Shown here piece by piece: positions 1-7,401 of a stretch of DNA of 9,295 nt. The stretch comes from Bacteroidales bacterium (GTDB lineage Bacteria > Bacteroidota > Bacteroidia > Bacteroidales > VadinHA17). The DNA is taken from NCBI GenBank assembly GCA_003155705.1, contig PMEC01000070.1, forward strand, positions 27,688 through 36,982, read 5' to 3'. The notes below the pieces were generated by a model. It had not been told where the DNA came from. It did not search any database and saw nothing but the letters and a program-made list of their open reading frames with translations. Made by a program: the position numbers and the translations under genes. How positions within the stretch are numbered: the first letter of the stretch is position 1; every line of letters starts with the position of its first letter.

Positions 1-16
1 AAAAACCAATTTTTTT

Positions 17-1186
17 TCAGGGTTTCAGTCTGGCCACGGCTTTTACCCACCTGTCAGGTACCTCATTAACGTTAGCTTTAAGATAATCTTCATGTGAACA
101 GGCAATATATTGCATCTCATCCTGTTCGGCATTGATTTCAATCCACCAGCGGTCAGTGAGATTGCTTTTGATAAATATCAGGTCATCCTCAAGGTCGGTA
201 ACTCTGACATGATATCGGGTAAATCTGCCTGAGTTACTTTCATTTAAAGATGGGGTTTCGTATTGTTTCTGGGAAAATCCCTCAAGAAAGAACCATATTA
301 TCTGAGCTGCCAGACAGGTTGTCTGGAACCTGATATCATATTCCGGATTCACATCAAACAGACCAAATACCTTCAACTTGTCTGAAATACCTGCATATCT
401 TGAAAGCAGACAGATCTCCTCTCCATAAAATCCGTTTGGTGAAGGACAGAATGTTCCCGGTGCATCAGATTGCCGTACGGCAGAAATATCGAAAACAACT
501 GCCTCAGAATCGCGGAAAAGCGGCTCGGTAAGATAAATAGCCTGTCTGACATCACCAATCCGAACCAGTTCTGATCTTCTTTTGAGCAACCTGTTGATTG
601 CCTGTTGATCATTAAGATATGTCTGATATCCTATGTTTATAAAATGACTCAGATAACTTTTATTGTTATAAATAATATTATTCAGGTAATTAAATGAATC
701 AGGTTCTTTTCTCTCAGGGTGAAAGTCAATTCTGGAATCAACAGTTGTTAATGTATAAGGAATTTTTGAAAGAGAAAAACATCTGTCGATCGCAGTAACC
801 AGAGCGCTGCTTCCCCCGATAATTACCGGAAAGATTTTCTCAGAAAGAAGCAAGGTCAGAACGTCATTAAGACCGGCAAGAGTATCATTGAAAGTTACCC
901 CGTTTTTCATATTACCAAGGTCAATTATCCTGGCTTTCCCAGGAATGCGTGAAAGCCGGTAAAGCTGATCCCGGATTATATCAGGGCCTTTAGCGGAGCC
1001 AACTCCGGGAGAATTTCTTCCGTCAGGAACACCAAGAATGGCAATCCTGAATCTTTTTAATTCTTTTATAGGATTATTTTCAGTGTGAATGGAAATGTTG
1101 TGTGAAAAGCCGGCAGATCCTGGCAAGTGTTCGTAATCAGGCTTTTCGATGCTTACAGGATTGAAATAGTCATTCAGGTCTACCAT
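17..1186 (-). CDS. Arginase/formimidoylglutamase-fold protein with degenerate metal site, probable pseudoenzyme
   Basis: A 389-residue protein of the ureohydrolase (arginase, agmatinase, formimidoylglutamase) fold. Landmarks appear in family order: an ILGVP segment near residues 50-54, GxGSAKGPDxIR at 61-72, GGSSA at 124-128 (usually GGxHS), DSRID at 150-154 (usually DAHxD), FDIS...DAPG at 232-244 (usually DxD...APG), and FDVNPEYD at 277-284. Of the six ligands that hold the two manganese ions, D150, D154 and D233 are kept, but both histidines (now S127 and R152) and one aspartate (now S235) are lost. Hydrolysis of a guanidino or formimino substrate is therefore doubtful. The protein is longer than typical ~300-residue arginases, with about 45 extra residues at the N-terminus and a polar tail of about 80 from residue 310. 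The ATG lies 2 nt after the topA stop, so translation is probably coupled. Homologues are often auto-named formimidoylglutamase; I would not carry that activity over. The fold is fairly certain, the function unknown. Confidence 0.85.
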   Translation of the reverse strand: MVDLNDYFNPVSIEKPDYEHLPGSAGFSHNISIHTENNPIKELKRFRIAILGVPDGRNSPGVGSAKGPDIIRDQLYRLSRIPGKARIIDLGNMKNGVTFNDTLAGLNDVLTLLLSEKIFPVIIGGSSALVTAIDRCFSLSKIPYTLTTVDSRIDFHPERKEPDSFNYLNNIIYNNKSYLSHFINIGYQTYLNDQQAINRLLKRRSELVRIGDVRQAIYLTEPLFRDSEAVVFDISAVRQSDAPGTFCPSPNGFYGEEICLLSRYAGISDKLKVFGLFDVNPEYDIRFQTTCLAAQIIWFFLEGFSQKQYETPSLNESNSGRFTRYHVRVTDLEDDLIFIKSNLTDRWWIEINAEQDEMQYIACSHEDYLKANVNEVPDRWVKAVARLKP

Positions 1187-1188
1187 GT

Positions 1189-3489
1189 CTAAGCATTCTG
1201 TTTGGATTTGTCGTTATTCTCAATTATGCTGATACATTCTTCTTTTGTAAGTTTAGCAGCATCCTGCCCTTTTGATATCCTGTAGTTCTTTTTATCTTTT
1301 GTAATGTAGGGTCCGTATCTGCCATTAAGGACCAGGATTTCACCGAAATCCTGAATGACTTTTTGTTTATCAGTCTCATTTTTTTCAAGAATGATCTCCT
1401 TGGCCCGTTCCATGGTAATCACATAAGGATCATCAGCGCCTTTCTTGAGAGAATAAAACTTATTCTTGTGTCTTATATAAGGTCCGAATTTTCCTATACC
1501 TATTACAAGATCCTCACCATCATATTCTCCAAGGGACCGGGGAAGCCGGAAAAGATTTAGTGCCTCCGCAAGAGTAATAGTTTCAATAAGCTGGCTTTTC
1601 AGCAAACTTGCAAATTTGGGTTTAGCATCTTTATTCTGGTCTCCGACCTGAACAACCGGCCCGTATCTTCCCATTTTTACTGAAACGGGTTCTCCTGTCT
1701 CCGGATGATCCCCAAGTAATCTTGCCCCGGTTTTCTTATTTTTATTTTCAAGGCTGTTTTCTACTGTTTTATGAAAAGAGGAATAGAATTTGTCGAGCAT
1801 CCCTGTCCATTTAAGGTTCCCCTCTGCAATTTCATCAAACTGCAGTTCAACTTCTGCTGTAAAATGAAAATCGACGATTTCTGAAAAATTTTCAACCAGA
1901 AAATCGTTAACAATCATTCCTATATCTTTTGGAAAAAGTTTTGATTTCTCCTTCCCTGTAATCTCTGTTTTTGACGAAGATGAAGTTTTACCATTTATGA
2001 GTTCAATTGTTCTTATTTTTCGCTTTTCCCCGGGTCTGTCTTCTTTTGCAACATAGCCTCTGTTCTGAATAGTGGATATTGTTGGAGCATAAGTTGAAGG
2101 ACGACCTATGCCGAGCTCTTCCAGTTTTTTAACAAGGCTTGCCTCTGTATATCTGGGGGGAGATGTAGTGAATTTTTCCGTAGCCGATATACTATTATAA
2201 TATAATGGCATACCATTTTTTACCGGTGGAATTACATATTTTTCTTCCTCGTGGTTTTCCAGGTCAGCTGATTCTGAATAAACTCTCAGAAATCCGTCAA
2301 ATTTTATCACTTCTCCGGTTGCAGAAAAAGTAACTGGAGAATTGTTCATTTCAATTCCTATGTTAGTTTTCTCAATGAGGGCATCTGCCATTTGTGAAGC
2401 TATGGTTCTCTTCCAGATAAGCTCATAAAGTTTTCTCTCATTCTGGCTTCCTGTTACTGAAGATTTCTCCGGATATGAAGGTCTGATCGCTTCATGAGCC
2501 TCTTGTGCCCCCTTTGTTTTTGTTTTAAACTGACGTGTTCTGGAGTACTTTTCTCCAAACTCTGCTATAATTGCATCACGTGACTTTGCTAATGCAAGAT
2601 TTGAAAGGTTTGTAGAGTCAGTCCTCATATAGGTTATTTTCCCGGCTTCATATAGTTTCTGGGCCACTGACATTGTCTGTGCAACAGAAAAACTGAGCTT
2701 TCTGAAAGCTTCCTGCTGAAGAGTTGATGTGGTAAATGGCGGTGCAGGAGATCTCGTTCCGGGCTTGACTGAAATGCTGTTAATTTTATAATCAGCAGAA
2801 CTGCATAATTCAAGAAACTTTAAAGCCTCTTCCTCTTTCGTAAATTTTTTAGACGCTTCTGCTTTGAGAATTGTTTCCGGGTCATCTTTAGATAAAAGAA
2901 AAACTGCAGTAATCCTGAATGCTGATTCTGTTTTAAAAGAGATAATTTCTCTTTCCCTTTCGACAATTAGTCTGACGGCAACAGACTGAACTCTTCCTGC
3001 AGATAAAGCGGGTTGAACCTTTTTCCAGAGAACGGGAGATATCTCAAAACCGACAAGACGATCAAGTATTCTTCTGGCTTGCTGTGAGTTAACAAGATTC
3101 ATATCCACCAGCCGTGGTGTTTTTATGGCGTTAGATATCGCCTCCTTGGTTATTTCATGAAAGACAATTCTTTTCGTACTTTTCAAATCGAGATCAAGAA
3201 CATTAATGAGATGCCAGGCGATGGCCTCTCCTTCCCGGTCTTCATCAGAAGCGATCCAGATATTTTTTGATTCAGCAGCATTTTTCCTGAGATCACTCAC
3301 AACCTTTGTTTTTTCCTTTGGGATCTCATAGTTAGGAGTAAACCCGTTCTCGATATCTATTCCAAGATTTTTTTTTGCCAGATCTCTGATGTGTCCAAAA
3401 CTTGACACAACATGGAAATCCTTTCCCAGAAACTTTTCAATAGTTTTAGCTTTCGCAGGTGACTCAACAATTACCAGATTCTCGACCAT
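1189..3489 (-). CDS. topA: DNA topoisomerase I (type IA)
   Basis: Relaxes negatively supercoiled DNA by single-strand passage through a 5'-phosphotyrosine intermediate. Counting from the chosen start (766 residues): a TOPRIM domain begins at once with VIVESPAKAKT (E9) and contains SDEDREGEA (D82, D84, E86, the Mg2+ site). The SAGRVQSVAVRL motif lies near 163-174, and the catalytic tyrosine is in ITYMRTDS (Y287). LEELGIGRPSTYAPTI is near 456-471. The C-terminus has no Cys4 zinc fingers; instead there are three glycine-aromatic repeats, GRYGP near 607, GKFGP near 666 and GRYGP near 723. The frame stays open to an ATG at 3534, adding 15 residues (MIYFVVFFKRINVAE). I prefer the ATG at 3489 because homologues begin just before VIVESPAKAKT and the likely promoter lies downstream of 3534. 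Transcribed divergently from the PBP gene and followed 2 nt later by the arginase-fold gene. Identity is secure; only the start is open. Confidence 0.97.
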   Translation of the reverse strand: MVENLVIVESPAKAKTIEKFLGKDFHVVSSFGHIRDLAKKNLGIDIENGFTPNYEIPKEKTKVVSDLRKNAAESKNIWIASDEDREGEAIAWHLINVLDLDLKSTKRIVFHEITKEAISNAIKTPRLVDMNLVNSQQARRILDRLVGFEISPVLWKKVQPALSAGRVQSVAVRLIVEREREIISFKTESAFRITAVFLLSKDDPETILKAEASKKFTKEEEALKFLELCSSADYKINSISVKPGTRSPAPPFTTSTLQQEAFRKLSFSVAQTMSVAQKLYEAGKITYMRTDSTNLSNLALAKSRDAIIAEFGEKYSRTRQFKTKTKGAQEAHEAIRPSYPEKSSVTGSQNERKLYELIWKRTIASQMADALIEKTNIGIEMNNSPVTFSATGEVIKFDGFLRVYSESADLENHEEEKYVIPPVKNGMPLYYNSISATEKFTTSPPRYTEASLVKKLEELGIGRPSTYAPTISTIQNRGYVAKEDRPGEKRKIRTIELINGKTSSSSKTEITGKEKSKLFPKDIGMIVNDFLVENFSEIVDFHFTAEVELQFDEIAEGNLKWTGMLDKFYSSFHKTVENSLENKNKKTGARLLGDHPETGEPVSVKMGRYGPVVQVGDQNKDAKPKFASLLKSQLIETITLAEALNLFRLPRSLGEYDGEDLVIGIGKFGPYIRHKNKFYSLKKGADDPYVITMERAKEIILEKNETDKQKVIQDFGEILVLNGRYGPYITKDKKNYRISKGQDAAKLTKEECISIIENNDKSKQNA

Positions 3490-3521
3490 TTCAGCGACAT
3501 TTATTCTTTTAAAAAACACGA

Positions 3522-3552
3522 CAAAGTAAATCATTTAGGTGCCAAACTTCAA
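3522..3552 (-). promoter_or_regulatory. Candidate topA promoter
   Basis: On the minus strand, TTG (3552-3550) is followed after 21 nt by TACTTTG (3528-3522). This is one base short of the Bacteroidota -7 consensus TAnnTTTG, and the spacing fits a -33 TTG. Transcription would start near 3515, leaving a leader of about 25 nt before the ATG at 3489, and would exclude the ATG at 3534. The match is imperfect. Confidence 0.4.
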
Positions 3553-3594
3553 AATAAACCGTTAAGATTCTTTATTATTTACTATTTTTGGCAC
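3539..3594. repeat. 8-bp inverted repeat in the topA/PBP divergent promoter region
   Basis: GTGCCAAA at 3539-3546 is repeated as its exact complement TTTGGCAC at 3587-3594, with 40 nt between the arms. The right arm overlaps the candidate -7 element of the PBP promoter, and the left arm lies between the -33 and -7 elements proposed for topA. It could be a paired operator for a dimeric regulator, but 8 bp in AT-rich DNA can also arise by chance. Confidence 0.4.
3583..3590 (+). promoter_or_regulatory. Candidate -7 promoter element of the PBP gene
   Basis: TATTTTTG at 3583-3590 matches the Bacteroidota -7 consensus TAnnTTTG, 20 nt before the ATG at 3611. No clear TTG is present 19-21 nt further upstream (only GTTAAG at 3561-3566), and the implied leader would be very short, so this is tentative. 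Confidence 0.35.
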
Positions 3595-3610
3595 AAACTT
3601 CTGATGTGAA

Positions 3611-5971
3611 ATGAAAGGCAATACGCAACACAGAAAATATCTTGTCTTATTCTGGATTCTATTCGCGCTACCCTTTGTTTTTGTTACAGTTCTTTTCATA
3701 ATGATCTCAAATGAAAAGTTAGGTCCCATGCCTTCTTTCAGCGAACTTGAGAACCCCAAAAATAATCTGGCTGCAGAAGTATATTCCGAAGACGGGATAT
3801 TACTTGGCAAGTACTATCTTGAGAACAGGACCTGGACCGACTATAAAGAAATTTCGCCATATATAGTAAATGCACTTATTGCAACCGAGGATATAAGATT
3901 TTACAGACATTCGGGAGTTGATATACGCGCTCTTGGAAGAGCTTTCGGCGGTTTCTTTTCCGGGAAAAACAAGGGAGGAGGAAGTACTATTTCACAGCAG
4001 CTGGCGAAGCTGCTTTACCCCAGGGATACCGCAAGAGTCTCATCTGTTACCAGAAAACTCAAGTTAGCTGTTTCTAAATTCAAGGAATGGCAGACAGCTG
4101 TTAAGCTTGAAAAAAGCTATACAAAGGAAGAGATCATTACAATGTACCTGAATAAATTTGACTTTATATATAGTGCTGTCGGGATAAGATCAGCTGCCAA
4201 GGTATATTTCAATACAACACCAGATTCATTAAATATTCAGCAGGCAGCAGTCCTTGTTGGAATGTTAAAGAATTCGGCGCTTTATAATCCTGTAAAGAAT
4301 TTGGATCTTATGATGATCAGAAGGAATGTAGTTCTTTCCCAGATGGCCAGATACGGTTTCCTTGACCCAGCCGTAGCTGATTCCGTAAAAAAACTTCCTA
4401 TTGAACTTGATTACAAAGAAGAGGATCATAATTCAGGACTTGCCACATATCTGAGGGAATATATCAGGAATACGATGATTAAAATAAAGCCTGAAAGGAA
4501 CAGGTTTGTTTTCGATGAACAATATGAAGATGCTCTTTGGGAATGGAATAACAATCCGCTATATGGTTGGTGCAGGAAAAATAAGAAACCTGATGGTTCC
4601 AACTATAATATTTACAGGGATGGGTTAAAGATCTATACAACTATTAATTCAAAGATGCAGAAATATGCTGAAGAGGCTCTAACTGAGCATCTTTCAAAGG
4701 ATATTCAACCAAAATTTTACCATTTTGCCAAAACCTTAAAAAATCCACCATATTCCGACGATCTGGATAAGAAGGAGATCGATGACATTATTTCAACAAC
4801 GATAAGAAGATCAGAACGATACAGGAATATGAAGAGTTCAAAATTATCAGATGATTCAATAATGATATCATTTAATACACCCATCAGGATGAAAATTTTC
4901 TCATGGAAGGGTGAAAGAGATACTGTTCTGACTCCTCTCGATTCAATCAGATACTATAAATATATAATGCGTTCCTCATTCATGGTTGAGGATCCTCATA
5001 CCGGATATGTAAAAGCCTATGTAGGAGGACCCGATTTCAGATATTTTAAGTATGATGCAGTGACCGACCAGAAGAGGCAATGCGGGAGTACGATTAAACC
5101 ATTTCTTTATACCCTTGCAATCCAAAGCGGATATTCTCCATGTTACGAGGTTGATAATATACCCCGCACATTTGATCTTGGCATTCCGAGGAAATATGAG
5201 TTGGGAGACTCAACCTGGACTCCCAAGAGCTCCGGTCCTAAAGATTTTCATGGCAAGAGAGTGACTTTAAAATGGGGTCTTGCTAAATCAGAGAATTATA
5301 TTTCAGCCTGGGTGATGAAACAGTTTACCCCAAAAGCAGTGGTAGATCTGATGCACAGGATGGGTATACGGAGCAAGATAGATCCGGTTGTGTCTATTTT
5401 CCTGGGAACATCAGATGTCAAACTTGAAGAGATGGTAGGTGCTTACGGAACATTTGCCAATAAAGGAGTCAATACACAACCGATGTATGTGACACGGATT
5501 GAAGATAAAAACGGGAACACTGTTTCAAAGTTTTCCCCTAAGATAGAAGAGGTTATCAGCGAGGAGCAGGCATATCTGATGCTTGATCTTCTGCAAGGTG
5601 TAGTTAGAATAGGATCCGGAATCGGGTTACGGTATACCTATAATCTGACTAACCAGATAGGAGGGAAAACAGGTACGACACAGAACCATGGCAACGGCTG
5701 GTTTATGGGCGTTACTCCAAACCTTGTTGCAGGAGTCTGGAGCGGGTGGGAGGATCAGAGCATCCATTTCAATACTCTTGATGAAGGACAGGGAGCGGTA
5801 ATTGCGTTGCCGATATTGGGCATTTTTCTGAAGAAGGTATATGCTGACCCGCAATTTAGTTCAATGGATGAGGATATTTTTGAGCGTCCTGCCGGATTCA
5901 AACTGGAACTTGATTGTGACAGGTTGAAAAAAACAACTAACAAACGAAGCAACTATCTTCAGAAGTATTAA
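3611..5971 (+). CDS. Class A penicillin-binding protein (bifunctional transglycosylase/transpeptidase, PBP1A type)
   Basis: Polymerises lipid II into glycan strands and cross-links the stem peptides on the outer face of the inner membrane. Residues 1-9 are cytoplasmic and basic; about 10-32 form a single membrane anchor. The glycosyltransferase 51 domain (roughly 50-250) carries ATEDIRFYRHSGVD with the catalytic E93, GGGSTISQQLAKLLYP at 122-136, and EEIITMYLNKFDF near 173-185. The transpeptidase domain (roughly 430-740) has all three penicillin-binding motifs: SxxK as S493-T-I-K496, SxN as S560-E-N562, and KTG at 686-688 followed by TTQNHGNGWFMG. A lysine-rich linker at about 350-430 separates the domains. 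There is no PASTA or OB extension, and the C-terminus is short. At 786 residues it is normal for the family, and all catalytic residues are present. A monocistronic gene, divergent from topA and convergent with radA. Bacteroidota often have several class A PBPs, so mrcA or pbpC naming is not attempted; the KTG domain and GT51 argue for a PBP1A-like role. Confidence 0.96.
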   Translation: MKGNTQHRKYLVLFWILFALPFVFVTVLFIMISNEKLGPMPSFSELENPKNNLAAEVYSEDGILLGKYYLENRTWTDYKEISPYIVNALIATEDIRFYRHSGVDIRALGRAFGGFFSGKNKGGGSTISQQLAKLLYPRDTARVSSVTRKLKLAVSKFKEWQTAVKLEKSYTKEEIITMYLNKFDFIYSAVGIRSAAKVYFNTTPDSLNIQQAAVLVGMLKNSALYNPVKNLDLMMIRRNVVLSQMARYGFLDPAVADSVKKLPIELDYKEEDHNSGLATYLREYIRNTMIKIKPERNRFVFDEQYEDALWEWNNNPLYGWCRKNKKPDGSNYNIYRDGLKIYTTINSKMQKYAEEALTEHLSKDIQPKFYHFAKTLKNPPYSDDLDKKEIDDIISTTIRRSERYRNMKSSKLSDDSIMISFNTPIRMKIFSWKGERDTVLTPLDSIRYYKYIMRSSFMVEDPHTGYVKAYVGGPDFRYFKYDAVTDQKRQCGSTIKPFLYTLAIQSGYSPCYEVDNIPRTFDLGIPRKYELGDSTWTPKSSGPKDFHGKRVTLKWGLAKSENYISAWVMKQFTPKAVVDLMHRMGIRSKIDPVVSIFLGTSDVKLEEMVGAYGTFANKGVNTQPMYVTRIEDKNGNTVSKFSPKIEEVISEEQAYLMLDLLQGVVRIGSGIGLRYTYNLTNQIGGKTGTTQNHGNGWFMGVTPNLVAGVWSGWEDQSIHFNTLDEGQGAVIALPILGIFLKKVYADPQFSSMDEDIFERPAGFKLELDCDRLKKTTNKRSNYLQKY

Positions 5972-5975
5972 CCGT

Positions 5976-7337
5976 TTATCCGAATAAAAACTTAACCAGA
6001 GTTTCTATTTTGCCTACAGGAATCACTTTTATTTCTGCATCCTTTATATTAATATTCCTGTGATACTTTGATATATATATCTTAGTAAACCCCATCTTTC
6101 CTGCTTCTCTGATTCTCTGCTCAATCCTGGAAACCGGTCTTATCTCTCCGGAAAGGCCTGCTTCCCCTGAAAAACAAGCATTTCTCTCCAGCGGTATGTC
6201 CAGATTAGATGAAAGAACTGCACTTAATATTGCCATGTCAATTGCCGGATCGTTAACTTTTATTCCGCCGGCAATATTCAGAAATACATCTTTTATAGCC
6301 AGTCTGAAACCGGCTCTTTTTTCAAGAACAGCAAGGAGCATATTAAGACGTCTGATGTCAAAACCGGTGGAGCTTCTCTGAGGATTACCATAAACTGCAC
6401 TGCTGACTAGCGCTTGTGTTTCAATGAGAAAAGGTCTCAGCCCATCGACTGTAGCGGCAATTGAAATTCCGCTCAGGGGTTCATCATGCTGATTGATAAA
6501 AAGTTCTGAGGGATTATCAACTTCTCTTAAACCCGATTCCAGCATTTCAAAGATCCCCAGTTCGGAGGTAGACCCGAATCTGTTTTTCACGGATCTGAGT
6601 ATTCTGTATACATAATTACTGTCGCCCTCGAAGTATAGAACAACATCGACTATGTGTTCCAGAACTTTTGGTCCTGCAATAGTTCCATCCTTTGTAATAT
6701 GGCCAATAAGAAAAACCGGTATTCCGGTAATCTTAGAGTACTTAAGCAACTGTGCGGCACATTCCCTGACTTGCGATACCGATCCGGCTGAAGATTCCAG
6801 CAATCCTGTCCTGATAGTCTGAATGGAGTCAATTATTATAAGTCCGGGTTTAATATTCTCCGAGTGAGTGAGTATTGTTTCCAGTTCTGTCTCACTGAGT
6901 ATGTAACATTCGGGATTATTCTTTTTAAGTCTTTTGGCTCTCAGACTTATCTGTTCCTCGCTCTCTTCACCTGAAACATAAAGTATTATCCTGTTCTTCA
7001 TTGCCAGCGCCAACTGAAGAGCAAGTGTCGATTTTCCTACTCCGGGCTCACCGCCTAGTAATATGAGTGAACCGCCCACCATGCCTCCGCCAAGTATCCT
7101 GTCAAGTTCGGCTAACCCTGTTTTTTGCCTGGACTGTTCATCAGATTTAATATTATCAAGAAGTTCGGGCTTTTTCTTTTCCTTATCAATTTTAAAAGAG
7201 GATTCCCGTGAAGAAGCTGGGGCAATTATTTCTTCATGATAAGTATTCCACTCCTTGCATGATGGGCACCTGCCTATCCATTTTGACGATTCAGCGCCGC
7301 AGTTCTGACATATAAAAACACTCTTTGACTTGGCCAT
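5976..7337 (-). CDS. radA: DNA repair protein RadA/Sms
   Basis: A RecA-like ATPase that drives branch migration and processes recombination intermediates during DNA repair. At 453 residues it has the usual size and all domains in order. A zinc finger with C10xxC13 and C24xxC27 (FICQNCGA...GRCPSCKEW) comes first. The RecA-like core has Walker A GGEPGVGKST at 95-104, the SGEES segment at 122-126, Walker B LIIIDS ending at D170, and the RadA-specific KNRFG motif at 251-255. The last ~170 residues form the Lon-protease-like domain (KDVFLNIAGGIKVNDPAIDMAI and SGEAGLSGEIRPV are visible). The ATG at 7337 starts the conserved MAKSKSVFICQNCG; no Shine-Dalgarno site is evident. It is the last gene of the panC-panD-UPF0104-radA run, 64 nt after the preceding gene. 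I see no TAnnTTTG promoter in that gap, so read-through from upstream is plausible. Its stop lies 4 nt from the stop of the oppositely oriented PBP gene. Confidence 0.98.
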   Translation of the reverse strand: MAKSKSVFICQNCGAESSKWIGRCPSCKEWNTYHEEIIAPASSRESSFKIDKEKKKPELLDNIKSDEQSRQKTGLAELDRILGGGMVGGSLILLGGEPGVGKSTLALQLALAMKNRIILYVSGEESEEQISLRAKRLKKNNPECYILSETELETILTHSENIKPGLIIIDSIQTIRTGLLESSAGSVSQVRECAAQLLKYSKITGIPVFLIGHITKDGTIAGPKVLEHIVDVVLYFEGDSNYVYRILRSVKNRFGSTSELGIFEMLESGLREVDNPSELFINQHDEPLSGISIAATVDGLRPFLIETQALVSSAVYGNPQRSSTGFDIRRLNMLLAVLEKRAGFRLAIKDVFLNIAGGIKVNDPAIDMAILSAVLSSNLDIPLERNACFSGEAGLSGEIRPVSRIEQRIREAGKMGFTKIYISKYHRNINIKDAEIKVIPVGKIETLVKFLFG

Positions 7338-7401
7338 TCAATGTTTTTTTTGACTTTTATAAATAGGTCCGAGAACCCACTAAAGAGGGCAATCTTGGGG
7401 C

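Noticed and set aside
3490..3534. N-terminal extension of TopA from the ATG at 3534
   Set aside because: The extra 15 residues are hydrophobic and unlike TopA; the family starts just before VIVESPAKAKT, and the best promoter candidate lies inside this extension.
3562..3810. 82-residue minus-strand frame overlapping the start of the PBP gene
   Set aside because: It is antisense to the membrane anchor and the start of the glycosyltransferase domain, with no recognisable motif.
5627..5952. Minus-strand frames of 75 and 65 residues inside the PBP transpeptidase domain
   Set aside because: Shadows of the KTG-containing coding sequence on the other strand; no motifs or start signals.
7338..7401. 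Possible intrinsic terminator or radA promoter in the gap before radA
   Set aside because: The hairpin is upstream of the stop and lacks a following U-run, and no TAnnTTTG element is present in these 64 nt.
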